A stretch of DNA of 64,000 nucleotides from Desulfosudis oleivorans (GTDB taxonomy: Bacteria; Desulfobacterota; Desulfobacteria; Desulfobacterales; SURF-7), in contig DYJC01000010.1 in the NCBI GenBank assembly GCA_020723305.1, positions 62,001-126,000 of the forward strand, given 5' to 3'. Made by a program: the position numbers and the translations under genes. Position 1 is the stretch's first letter; each line of letters begins with the position of its first letter. Shown here piece by piece: positions 8,131 to 16,793 of this stretch. The notes beneath the pieces were generated by a model that searched no databases, was not told where the DNA came from, and saw only the letters and a program-made list of their open reading frames with translations.

Positions 8131-8958
8131 TCAATTTTGGATATCATCCGGACTCTCCAGAGCCACAATGGATATCTTATGCCTGTCCGCCAGCTGAATC
8201 ATGGCTTCTTTCTCAAATACAACGGCTTTGCCGGCTTCAATGGCCAGAACCTTTACACCGGACTGGTTCATGATGCGGATGGTTTCCATGCCAATGGCTG
8301 GGATATCGAATCGAAGATCCTGGTTGGGTTTACAGACCTTGACCACGACTGCATTCTGATTCCCCAGTTGCCCGCCTCTTGCTATGGTGGCGTCTGTGCC
8401 ATCAATGGCTTCCACTGCCAGCACCGATCCCTTGGCAATCACAACACACTGCCCGACATCCAGCCGTCCGATCTCCTTGGCGATTTCCCATCCAAGGGTG
8501 ATATCGCCGATCTCTGATCCGGATGGTTTGCGTTTTGTCCAGCAACCTTTGTCTGCCAGAAGTTCCGGAACCAGAAAGGTGGAGGGCTGGATCGTGATCC
8601 CCTGCTCCTCCAGGAATTTGGCAAGCGATCGGAGAATCCCGTCATCCAGGGTATGCCGCATTCCGGCAATCAGGGATAATGCCTTGGTATCCGGACGCAG
8701 ATCCTTGAAAAGCCGGGCTTTGGCAATTGTACCCATCATGACGGCCTGGGTCACCTGATTGGATTTGAAAAAATGGATGATTTTCTTGATCTGACCCAGG
8801 TAGATCCACTGGACGGCATCCACATGCTCTTCTATCAGCGGTTCTGTTTCCGTCTGATGGGCAATGGCATAAACCAGCATCCCCTTTTTGCGGGCAGCCC
8901 TGGCAAAAATGATCGGGAACTGGCCGCCGCCTGCAATAAGTCCAATTTTCATGTTCAA
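8131..8958 (-). CDS. lpxI: UDP-2,3-diacylglucosamine pyrophosphatase LpxI
   Basis: A 275-residue protein starting MKIGLIAGGGQFPI after a short leader, the hallmark of LpxI (DUF1009). The enzyme hydrolyses UDP-2,3-diacylglucosamine to lipid X, replacing LpxH in many non-enteric Gram-negatives. Further signature segments are MMGTIAKARLFKDLRPD near residue 93, DDGILRSLAKFLEEQG near 125, and GTDATIARGGQL near 207 followed by a lysine-rich PNQDLRFDIPAIG. It lies between lpxA and lpxB, exactly where this step belongs in the pathway. Two Met codons (residues 1 and 3) are possible starts, with little ribosome-binding sequence in front of either. Confidence 0.93.
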   Translation of the reverse strand: MNMKIGLIAGGGQFPIIFARAARKKGMLVYAIAHQTETEPLIEEHVDAVQWIYLGQIKKIIHFFKSNQVTQAVMMGTIAKARLFKDLRPDTKALSLIAGMRHTLDDGILRSLAKFLEEQGITIQPSTFLVPELLADKGCWTKRKPSGSEIGDITLGWEIAKEIGRLDVGQCVVIAKGSVLAVEAIDGTDATIARGGQLGNQNAVVVKVCKPNQDLRFDIPAIGMETIRIMNQSGVKVLAIEAGKAVVFEKEAMIQLADRHKISIVALESPDDIQN

Positions 8959-8973
8959 TCAATATCCGGGTTC

Positions 8974-9744
8974 TTAACGGGTTATCCCTCTGCTGGAGGA
9001 TTGTATGAACTTGATAAAATTCACTACTTCCGGCAGCGGATTCACCTCTGCCCTCAACCGTTCCACTGCTTCGTTCAGGGTCAAACCAATCCGGAACACA
9101 ATCCGATAGGCTTTTTTCAAAGAAGACACTGCTTCTGCTGTAATGCCGCTGCGCTGCATGCCGACACTGTTCAGCCCTCTTAAACTTGCACGGTCTCCGG
9201 CGGCAATCACATAGGGAGGAACGTCCTTTACAACCGCGGACTTGCCGCCAATATAGGCAAAGTCACCAATCCGGACAAACTGATGGATGGCAACCAGTCC
9301 TCCGACCGTGGCATAATCACCGATGATGACATGCCCGGCAAGCGTTGCATTGTTTGCAAGAATTACTCTTTTTCCGGTTTTGCAGTCATGGGCAACATGG
9401 GTATAGGCCATCAGAAAGTTTTCCTCACCGACCTCGGTGATCCCGCCTCCGCCTTCTGTTCCGCGGTTGATGGTGGCAAACTCCCGGATAACCGTGGCGC
9501 GGCCGATTTTCAGATAGGTTTCTTCCCCTTTGTACTTCAGATCCTGGGGTGTAGCCCCGACCGATGCATACTGAAAAATCCTGCAATCCTCTCCAATTGT
9601 CACAAATGGATCAATGGAGACATGAGAACCGATCACGGTGCCTTTGCCGATTTGAACATTATTTTTAATGATCGTATAGGGGCCGACCTCAACACTCGTG
9701 TCGATTTGGGCCCTGGGATCAATGATTGCTGTCGGGTGTATCAT
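8974..9744 (-). CDS. lpxA: UDP-N-acetylglucosamine acyltransferase
   Basis: A 256-residue left-handed beta-helix acyltransferase for the first step of lipid A synthesis, moving a 3-hydroxyacyl chain from ACP to UDP-GlcNAc. Hexapeptide repeats run from about residue 5 to 190 (IHPTAIIDPRAQID onward). The catalytic His is in YTHVAHDCKTG near residue 120, and GLNSVGMQRSGI near 195 precedes the C-terminal helical domain, which matches LpxA rather than LpxD. The start has AGGAG upstream and overlaps the end of fabZ by 26 bases, indicating coupling. Confidence 0.95.
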   Translation of the reverse strand: MIHPTAIIDPRAQIDTSVEVGPYTIIKNNVQIGKGTVIGSHVSIDPFVTIGEDCRIFQYASVGATPQDLKYKGEETYLKIGRATVIREFATINRGTEGGGGITEVGEENFLMAYTHVAHDCKTGKRVILANNATLAGHVIIGDYATVGGLVAIHQFVRIGDFAYIGGKSAVVKDVPPYVIAAGDRASLRGLNSVGMQRSGITAEAVSSLKKAYRIVFRIGLTLNEAVERLRAEVNPLPEVVNFIKFIQSSSRGITR

Positions 9745-10186
9745 TCTTTTTTTCTCCTAAAGCCGCTAAAAATTCAGCCTGGGCTGCAACCTGACCGCCA
9801 ACCATGGCTTTTCCCTTCATTTTCACGACTCTTTTCCGTAACTTCAATATTACCATTTCTGAAATCAACTGATCGCCGGCCATAACCGGTTTTCGGAATT
9901 TGACCTGATCCATGGCCATGAAATAGATCAATCCCTTTTCTTTCTGAAAGGAAGATGTATAGGTCAGTATACCGCCTGCCTGGGCCATGGCCTCCAGAAT
10001 CATCACGCCAGGCATAATCGGTGCTTCGGGAAAGTGTCCCTGAAAAAAGGGCTCGTTTATGGTTACATTTTTTAATGCCAGAATCCGTTTCCCCGGCTCC
10101 AGTTCCAGCACCCGATCGATCAGCAACATCGGAAACCGATGGGGCAGAATGTCTAAGATTTTCTTTATGTCGTATATGGTTTCCAT
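9719..10186 (-). CDS. fabZ: 3-hydroxyacyl-ACP dehydratase FabZ
   Basis: A 155-residue hot-dog-fold dehydratase converting 3-hydroxyacyl-ACP to trans-2-enoyl-ACP in fatty acid elongation. The start METIYDIKKILDILPHR at 10186 gives the usual family length; a longer frame reaches 10300 but would run deep into lpxD. The active-site His is in FFQGHFPEAPIMPGV and the Glu in MILEAMAQAGG. It sits between lpxD and lpxA, a widespread order that lets the cell balance hydroxyacyl-ACP use between membrane lipid and lipid A. It starts 11 bases after the lpxD stop. Confidence 0.95.
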   Translation of the reverse strand: METIYDIKKILDILPHRFPMLLIDRVLELEPGKRILALKNVTINEPFFQGHFPEAPIMPGVMILEAMAQAGGILTYTSSFQKEKGLIYFMAMDQVKFRKPVMAGDQLISEMVILKLRKRVVKMKGKAMVGGQVAAQAEFLAALGEKKNDTPDSNH

Positions 10187-10197
10187 TCTATTCTGCT

Positions 10198-11226
10198 TCA
10201 GCTGTTTCTTTTTTCCAATTGATCCAATTTTTTCGAAAGTTCCTGAATCTGTTTTTTCATTTCCGGCAAACGGGGGATGATCCGCTGAACCCGAAGCCAT
10301 GTTTGATGAGGCATTTCAGGGGTACCGGAAACAACCATATTGTCCGGTACTTCTTTTGCAACCCCGGCCTGGGGCCCGATAGTAACATTGTCTCCCAGTT
10401 TCAAATGGCCGGATATGCCGACCTGGCCTGCCACGGTATTGTGTCTTCCCAGAGTCGTGCTTCCTGCGACACCGGCCTGTGCTGCAAACACACTGTTTTC
10501 ACCTACCGTGACATTGTGCGCAAGATGAACCAGATTATCGGTTTTTACGCCTTTCTGAATCCATGTCTCGCCAAGGGTTCCCCGGTCAATGGTGTTGTTG
10601 GCTCCGATCTCAACATCATCATCGATCCGGACGGTTCCTTTATGAGGGATCTTGACCCAACGTTCCTTATCCGGGGCAAAACCAAACCCATCGCTTCCGA
10701 CCACTGTTCCGGCATGAATGATTACCCGGCTGCCGATCCGGCATCTTTCCAGGATCGTGACATTCGGATAGATCAAAACATTATCCCCGATGGTGACATC
10801 TCTTCCGATCACTACATTGGGATGAATCTCAACATTATCTCCAAGGCGGACTCCATCGGCAATGGCCACAAAAGGGCCGATGGAAACATTCCGGCCGCAG
10901 ACAAACTGTTCTCCTACAACAACGGTTGGATGGATCCCGGACTTCTGGGGAACAAAAGGATACAACAATTCCAGCACTTTTGTAAAAGCGATCAGCGGAT
11001 TGTTGACAGCCACAAGATTCATCCCAGGCTGGGAAACCCCGGTTGGGACAATGAGTGCACCGGCCTTTGAGGTATCGATTCTTTTCAGAAACTTTGGCGC
11101 GGCAACAAAGGTGATATCATTTTCCGTTGCATGGTCAAACGGTGCGGCGCCGGAAATCCTCTTATCCGGATTTCCCTGAACCTCTCCATCCACAACCTGT
11201 GCAATTTCAGAAAGCGATTTTTCCAT
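10198..11226 (-). CDS. lpxD: UDP-3-O-acylglucosamine N-acyltransferase
   Basis: A 342-residue enzyme for the third step of lipid A synthesis. The start MEKSLSEIAQVV at 11226 is chosen because AGGGG lies about 11 bases upstream and the N-terminal uridine-binding domain then begins normally; an extra 25 codons upstream run into a terminator hairpin. Residues 1-100 form the N-terminal domain (ISGAAPFDHATENDITFV). Residues 100-310 are hexapeptide repeats, with the catalytic His in VHLAHNVTVGENS near residue 235. A short coiled tail ends the protein. It is the first gene after the ompH terminator, so a promoter or terminator readthrough must feed it. Confidence 0.94.
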   Translation of the reverse strand: MEKSLSEIAQVVDGEVQGNPDKRISGAAPFDHATENDITFVAAPKFLKRIDTSKAGALIVPTGVSQPGMNLVAVNNPLIAFTKVLELLYPFVPQKSGIHPTVVVGEQFVCGRNVSIGPFVAIADGVRLGDNVEIHPNVVIGRDVTIGDNVLIYPNVTILERCRIGSRVIIHAGTVVGSDGFGFAPDKERWVKIPHKGTVRIDDDVEIGANNTIDRGTLGETWIQKGVKTDNLVHLAHNVTVGENSVFAAQAGVAGSTTLGRHNTVAGQVGISGHLKLGDNVTIGPQAGVAKEVPDNMVVSGTPEMPHQTWLRVQRIIPRLPEMKKQIQELSKKLDQLEKRNS

Positions 11227-11262
11227 AGCCGTTTTTCCCCTGGAAATCACAATACAGTTAAA

Positions 11263-11297
11263 AAAAATACCCTGGGTAAGATCCCCGGGGTATTTAT
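11263..11297 (-). terminator. Rho-independent terminator between ompH and lpxD
   Basis: On the minus strand AAATACCCCGGGGAT and ATCTTACCCAGGGTATTT form a near-perfect hairpin with a T-run directly after it. It begins about 17 bases downstream of the ompH stop and ends before the lpxD start. It may limit, rather than abolish, transcription into the lpx genes. Confidence 0.75.
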
Positions 11298-11313
11298 TCA
11301 ACTTTCCGGTATT

Positions 11314-11850
11314 CTATTCTGAAATCCTTTTTGATCCTTCCGCATCATAGACCTGAATAATCTTATCCGTGATATCAATTGTTGTCGGATAATAATAAGC
11401 GACCGCCTTATCGATGATTAACAGATATCCCTCTTTTTTCCCTTCCCGTGCAATGATATCCATCAGGTCTTCCCGGATTTTTTGAACCAGCCGGCCTTCA
11501 AGCTCCTTGAGTTCCGTGATCCTTCTTTTTTGCAATACCTTGAAATCATCTATTTTAATACGGTATTCCCGCTCTTTTTCTTCACGCATGTCCCGGCTCA
11601 TGACCATAGCCTCCCGCTCCAGACGCTGCTTGATCTCCATGATTTCCCCTTCTTTTTTCTTAAAATCCCCCTCTATCTCTTCACCCTGTTTTTTCAGGTC
11701 AGCCTGAGCTGCTTTCCCAGGCTTGGAAACCATCAGAACCCGTTGCAGATCAATTACCCCGATTTTTGCCACATCCGCTGCATAGAGATGCACTGCCGGA
11801 ACCATAAAAAAACAGATTGTCATGATTAAAATCAGTCTGCGAATAAACAT
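11314..11850 (-). CDS. ompH: OmpH/Skp-family periplasmic chaperone
   Basis: A 178-residue protein with a signal peptide (hydrophobic residues 5-20, cleavage after YAA near residue 25). The mature start KIGVIDLQRVLMVS is typical of the Skp/OmpH family. Residues 50-120 are a charged coiled coil (EEIEGDFKKKEGE and following), the tentacles that hold unfolded outer-membrane proteins. It lies directly downstream of bamA, the common order, and has AGGGGA before its ATG. A terminator follows. Confidence 0.92.
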   Translation of the reverse strand: MFIRRLILIMTICFFMVPAVHLYAADVAKIGVIDLQRVLMVSKPGKAAQADLKKQGEEIEGDFKKKEGEIMEIKQRLEREAMVMSRDMREEKEREYRIKIDDFKVLQKRRITELKELEGRLVQKIREDLMDIIAREGKKEGYLLIIDKAVAYYYPTTIDITDKIIQVYDAEGSKRISE

Positions 11851-11975
11851 TGTTATCCCCTTTTATATAGTTTGAATATTGTAAATCCATTATCCTTTAC
11901 TTCTGTTTATTAAAAAAAGCTGCGCCTGTATTTGGAAATATTGATATAGCATCTGCCTTTTTTTCAGGCAAGCCA

Positions 11976-14732
11976 CTAAAAACCAGCCCCCATGGTAAAC
12001 TCCCATCTTCCGCTTTTTTCACCCACCCTGCGATCAAGAACATGGCCATACTCCAGCCGGAGGGGCCCAAGAGGAGAATACCAGCGGATGCCGTATCCGA
12101 CACTGGAGCGTAGATTCGTCAGATCAAAGGAGTCATCGATATCGTCCACACCATCAGCCAGATACTCATCTGAAAGATCATCCTCAAAAGCATTCCCCAT
12201 ATCATAGAAAACCAGCCCCATCAAACCGGCCTTTTTCACCAGCGGAAAGATGTATTCCAGATTGAACTGAACATACTTGTTGCCGCCGACTTCGGAAAGA
12301 TTACCTAATGAATTGAACCTTTTTGGCCCAACATCCCGCCAATCATATCCCCGCAGCGAATTCAGCCCGCCCAGATAAAACCGCTCATAGGAAGGTAGCC
12401 ATCCTTTCCCGTTCTTCCCGATATATCCGCCTTCTGTATGGGCATGCCCGACCGTCCCCCAGAACAAAGGCAGATAATACCCGGCTTCCAGAACATACTT
12501 GATAAACGCCACATCTCCCTGCAACACATCACCGGCATAGGTGACGGTCAGGCTGTTATCCCAACCTTCGGATGTATTGATAACCTTGTCCCGGGTATCA
12601 AAGTGCAGTTTGGTAATCCCCTTGCTGGTAAGGGTTTTCCCTTCTCCCACAAGTTCTTTTATGATATCCGTGGCATCTTCGGATGGGTCATTGATTTCAT
12701 TGATTTCATAAACATACGTAAAAGACAGCCTTGTATAGTCAAATACCGGATAACCAAGCCCGGCGCTTCCACCGATTCTGTCACGATCATAATCATCGTA
12801 ATCGTTATATGTCTTGTAAAGAGCCAGACTCGCAGATAATGGAATATCAAAAAGCCACGGTTCGGTAAAACTGGTGGTATATTGATTGGAATTTTCCGAT
12901 ACCTCTGCGGAAACTTGCAGGATCTGTCCCCGCCCGAACAGATTTCTTTCCGATACGGAAACATTGCCAAACAGATTATCCTGACTGCTGTATCCGGCGC
13001 CAAACGTAAATGTTCCGGTGGGTTTATCCTCAGCGTTGATCTTCAGAATCATTCTGTCGTCTGCGCTGCCTTTGAGCGTATCGACTTTTACATCCTCAAA
13101 AAAATCAAGCCGGTTCAGGTTCCGAATCCCTCTTTTCAGCTCACTGCCGCTGTAAAGCTCCTGCTCCACTACCGGAAGCTCCCGGCGTATCACCTTATCC
13201 CGAGTGTTTGTATTTCCGGAGATGATAATTTTTTCAAAGTAAACCGGCTTTCCCTTTTTGATCACAAAGATGATATCCGCAACCAGCTTCTCTGCATCCT
13301 TATCGGGTCTGGGATAAATATCCGCATAAAAATACCCTTGATCCGCGTAGATATCAGTCAGCGTCAGGATATCTTTCCGAAGAAGCCCCGAATTTACGTA
13401 CTCTTCATTCTGAATTTTCAATTGGGCCAGAAGCTCTTCTTTGGGAAGAATCAAGTCACCGGTAATATCTACGCTGCCGACCTTGAAACGGGAACCCTCA
13501 TTGACTTTTATCTTGATATAGATTCCGTCTTTCCGGAAATCGATTTCCGGTTCCCCGATACGGGCATCCATAAAGCCATGATTCCGATAAAATGCATTCA
13601 GCTTTGCCGTGTCGTTGCTCAGGGTTTCCGGTTTGAGTTCTCCGGAGCCAGTGATAAAAGAAAAAAACCCTTCTTCGGTTGTATCCATTTCCCCCAATTC
13701 ACTGTCGTCCAGCAGCCAGGAAAAGGGAAACCACCCCTCGATACCGGGTTGCTTCATTTTCAGATCCTGCAATTCCTCTTTGGAAAACATCTTGTTTCCC
13801 TGGAATTCGATTTTCTGGACCAGAACCTCTTCCCCCTGCTCAATGATTATCTGAAGATTTGCCTGGTTGTTTTCCAGGGGCTCAATCTTATAGGTCACCA
13901 CAACATTGTGATAATCTTTTTCCTTGAACATGGACTCGATTCTTCGAACTTCCCGTTTGATTTTAAATACATTAAAATTCGAACCCGGCTTGATGGTCAT
14001 TTCCTTCTTGATCTCTTCATCGTCATACGCATCGCTTCCGGTAATCAGAATCTCTCGGATGGTAGGAGTCTCCTGGATATGAAACTCAACCACCTTCCCT
14101 TTTTCACTGTTTTTTGCTGTTACACGGATATCATCAAAATACCCCATGGAATAAATGCCGGCAAGATCCTTGGACAGGCGATCCGGAATAAAAACATCAC
14201 CCGGTTCTGTTTTGATTTTCCGTTTAATGGCATCTGTCTCAATCCGCTTATTTCCAATCACCCGGATTTCAGCCACTTTATCTTGTTTGATAATGACCGA
14301 TGCCAGATTTCTGGAAAGTTCCTGAACAAGGGGTAGCAGATTTTCCCCGCCCTTCCCTTCTGAAGAAAAAGAACGGGGTGCCCCGGTACTGTCGATTTCC
14401 AGAATTTTAGCCGTAATTTTATATTGATCCTCACCAGACCAGGTTGAGCTTCCTGAAATAATGTAAGAAGCGCCTGCTCTCATTCCTGCGCTTCTGATTT
14501 CGCTATCGTTTTCTCCAGGCAGCATTTTACCTGAAATCACCTCTGCACCGGATTTCTGGATTTGGTCTGTCAGAATTTTTAAAATTTCAGACTGAAGATA
14601 ATTCCGATCATACTCGGCATTGATTTCAAATGGCAGGATCATGACACGCGGCTTTTCCTGTGCCATTGCCATACCGGAAAGCATAACACACAAGAACACC
14701 ATGGTAATGAACATACGAACAAATCTTGACAT
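11976..14732 (-). CDS. bamA: Outer membrane protein assembly factor BamA
   Basis: A 918-residue Omp85 protein, the core of the BAM complex that folds beta-barrels into the outer membrane. The N-terminus is a signal peptide (VFLCVMLSGMAMA, cleaved near residue 24). An extra periplasmic region of about 120 residues resembling a TolB-type N-terminal domain precedes five POTRA domains (from IRVIGNKRIETDAIKR near residue 155 onward). The C-terminal Omp85 barrel follows from about residue 570, with YLGGLNSLRGYDWRDVGP (the VRGF-type motif of L6) near 780 and a terminal GAGF. This is longer than the roughly 800 residues of E. coli BamA because of the N-terminal extension. Confidence 0.94.
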   Translation of the reverse strand: MSRFVRMFITMVFLCVMLSGMAMAQEKPRVMILPFEINAEYDRNYLQSEILKILTDQIQKSGAEVISGKMLPGENDSEIRSAGMRAGASYIISGSSTWSGEDQYKITAKILEIDSTGAPRSFSSEGKGGENLLPLVQELSRNLASVIIKQDKVAEIRVIGNKRIETDAIKRKIKTEPGDVFIPDRLSKDLAGIYSMGYFDDIRVTAKNSEKGKVVEFHIQETPTIREILITGSDAYDDEEIKKEMTIKPGSNFNVFKIKREVRRIESMFKEKDYHNVVVTYKIEPLENNQANLQIIIEQGEEVLVQKIEFQGNKMFSKEELQDLKMKQPGIEGWFPFSWLLDDSELGEMDTTEEGFFSFITGSGELKPETLSNDTAKLNAFYRNHGFMDARIGEPEIDFRKDGIYIKIKVNEGSRFKVGSVDITGDLILPKEELLAQLKIQNEEYVNSGLLRKDILTLTDIYADQGYFYADIYPRPDKDAEKLVADIIFVIKKGKPVYFEKIIISGNTNTRDKVIRRELPVVEQELYSGSELKRGIRNLNRLDFFEDVKVDTLKGSADDRMILKINAEDKPTGTFTFGAGYSSQDNLFGNVSVSERNLFGRGQILQVSAEVSENSNQYTTSFTEPWLFDIPLSASLALYKTYNDYDDYDRDRIGGSAGLGYPVFDYTRLSFTYVYEINEINDPSEDATDIIKELVGEGKTLTSKGITKLHFDTRDKVINTSEGWDNSLTVTYAGDVLQGDVAFIKYVLEAGYYLPLFWGTVGHAHTEGGYIGKNGKGWLPSYERFYLGGLNSLRGYDWRDVGPKRFNSLGNLSEVGGNKYVQFNLEYIFPLVKKAGLMGLVFYDMGNAFEDDLSDEYLADGVDDIDDSFDLTNLRSSVGYGIRWYSPLGPLRLEYGHVLDRRVGEKSGRWEFTMGAGF

Positions 14733-14800
14733 ATATTATGCTACCTCATCTATCCGGTCCATTGATTTCAAGCAGGAAACGGACATAACGCTTTCTCGAT

Positions 14801-15544
14801 TTAAGCGTCCACTAACTGCCCATCCAAAATGGTTATCCTTCGTGACAGAATGCCGGCAAGGTCTGCATTGTGCGTCACAATAATCATGGTCATGGACAGC
14901 TCATGATTCAACTCCAAAAGCAGTTCATGAATCTGTTCGCTATTTTTTTTATCCAGGTTGCCGGTTGGTTCATCTGCCAGCAACAACGAAGGATTTAAAA
15001 CCAGCGCCCTTGCCAGAGCGACCCGCTGCTGCTCCCCACCGGACAATTCGTTTACTCGATGTTTAATTCGATCTTTCAACCCAACGCGGATAAGAATCTT
15101 TTCAGAGCAATCATATGCTTTTTGTTTATCCATTCGATTGATCAACGCCGGAATGGAAACATTCTCAATGGCACTGAACTCCTGAAGCAGATGATGAAAC
15201 TGAAAAACAAAGCCGATTTTTGTATTTCGAAGCCTTGCAAGCTGAACATCATTTTGTTTGAAAACATCCAGGCCCTGAAAATAAATCGTTCCGGAATCCG
15301 GTCTGTCCAGTGTTCCGACAATATGAAGAAAAGTTGATTTTCCGATTCCGGACGCACCGGTAACCGCAATGGTTTCCCCCTTAAAAATATCAATATTGAC
15401 GTCTCTTAAAACATCAATATGGGTGCCATTGTTCTGGTAACTTTTCTTCAGATGATCACAGGATAAGAAAAAATCCAATGCCGGGTTCCGACGATTCCCC
15501 TCTTCTCCGGAGTTGTATTGTTGTTCCACCTCTATATCATCCAT
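14801..15544 (-). CDS. lolD: Lipoprotein-releasing ATPase LolD
   Basis: An ATP-binding protein of about 247 residues that powers extraction of lipoproteins from the inner membrane with LolC/E. Walker A is GASGIGKST, the signature is LSGGEQQR, and Walker B is LLLADEPTGNLD. The start at 15544 overlaps the lolC stop by eight bases (ATGGATGA), which implies translational coupling; an upstream in-frame ATG at 15568 is also open. About 30 poorly conserved residues precede the ABC domain. It belongs to the MacB/LolD/FtsE clan and is assigned to LolD by its partner gene. Confidence 0.9.
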   Translation of the reverse strand: MDDIEVEQQYNSGEEGNRRNPALDFFLSCDHLKKSYQNNGTHIDVLRDVNIDIFKGETIAVTGASGIGKSTFLHIVGTLDRPDSGTIYFQGLDVFKQNDVQLARLRNTKIGFVFQFHHLLQEFSAIENVSIPALINRMDKQKAYDCSEKILIRVGLKDRIKHRVNELSGGEQQRVALARALVLNPSLLLADEPTGNLDKKNSEQIHELLLELNHELSMTMIIVTHNADLAGILSRRITILDGQLVDA

Positions 15545-16772
15545 AGCGTATTGCCTCGACCGGATCAACCTTGGATGCCTGATGTGCCGGATATAATGTT
15601 GACAGAAAACAGATTACCATTGCCGCACACCCGATTATCAGGACATCCAGTATTTCCAGTTTTACCGGCAGTGTTGAGATATAATAGACATCCGGATCCA
15701 GTTCAATGAATTTATATTGTTTCAGGAGAAAGCATAAGATGGATCCCAGAAAAACACCCAATGTCGTCCCGATCCCGCCGATAATCATTCCATTGAAAAC
15801 AAAAATTTTCCGGATGCTTTGATGGGTCGTTCCCATTGCTTTCAGGATACCGATATCTCTTGTCTTTTTCATCACCATCATGATCAGGGAGCTGGCGATA
15901 TTAAAAGCCGCTACCAGAATGATCAGGGTAAGAATGATAAACATGACGGTCTTTTCCAGCTTCAAGGCAGAGAACAGATTCCGGTTCATCTGCATCCAGT
16001 CTCTGGCCCAATAGGGAAAACCCAGTTTTTTTTCTATTTTTTTACCGATGAGATTTGCTTTATAGATATCATGAATCCGAATTTCAATACCGCTCACCGT
16101 ATCGCCCATTTTTTGCAGCTCCTGGGCATCATGAAGACTGATATACGCAAGGGATCCATCATATTCATACATACCGGATTTAAAAAAATCCGTTACCTTG
16201 AACCGTTTCATGCTGGGAACATGACCAACAGGTGAAAGCATTCCTCTTGGAGAGATGACATAAACCGTATCCCCCTTCATGACACCCAGGTTATTGGCCA
16301 GTTCATTACCCAGAATGATCCCGGGTATCGCCACCCCGATTGCTTTTTTTTCCTTGATCACAAAACGTTCTGTAAGCGGAACATCGGCAAAATTCTGAAT
16401 CACCCGGCCTGCGGAATCCGGTGAAATTCCTCGAAGCAGCGCTCCTGAAACATTGGCAGCGGATCGAAGCATAATCTGGGAATAAACAAATGGAGTGGCC
16501 GCAATAATATCATCATCCTTTTCAAGGTCTGCAATCACATTCCGGTAATCGGAAAATAGACCGCTGTGACGCGTAAGAACAATATGGGATTCCACTCCTA
16601 AAATTCGTGATTTTAAATCCGATTCAAAGCCGGCCATTACCGCGATGACGACAATGAGTGCCATCACACCAACCATGACGCCGGCGATGGAAAGCAGGGT
16701 TATGAGCGAGATAAAAACTTGTTTTTGCTTTGTTTTAAGATAACGACCGCCTATAAAATATTCAAATTGCAT
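15537..16772 (-). CDS. lolC: Lipoprotein-releasing permease LolC/LolE
   Basis: A 411-residue inner-membrane permease of the LolC/E family, releasing outer-membrane lipoproteins to LolA. It starts FEYFIGGRYLKTKQKQ, followed by a first membrane helix (about residues 22-48). A large periplasmic domain covers about 50-265, and three helices complete the FtsX-like core (about 270-300, 320-350, 370-400). TRDIGILKAMG near residue 305 and PVEAIRYG at the C-terminus are family marks. Only one permease gene is present, so a homodimer (LolF-like) with LolD is likely. It is 21 bases after lysS. Confidence 0.92.
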   Translation of the reverse strand: MQFEYFIGGRYLKTKQKQVFISLITLLSIAGVMVGVMALIVVIAVMAGFESDLKSRILGVESHIVLTRHSGLFSDYRNVIADLEKDDDIIAATPFVYSQIMLRSAANVSGALLRGISPDSAGRVIQNFADVPLTERFVIKEKKAIGVAIPGIILGNELANNLGVMKGDTVYVISPRGMLSPVGHVPSMKRFKVTDFFKSGMYEYDGSLAYISLHDAQELQKMGDTVSGIEIRIHDIYKANLIGKKIEKKLGFPYWARDWMQMNRNLFSALKLEKTVMFIILTLIILVAAFNIASSLIMMVMKKTRDIGILKAMGTTHQSIRKIFVFNGMIIGGIGTTLGVFLGSILCFLLKQYKFIELDPDVYYISTLPVKLEILDVLIIGCAAMVICFLSTLYPAHQASKVDPVEAIRYG

Positions 16773-16793
16773 GGTAACCGGTTTCTGCTAAAT

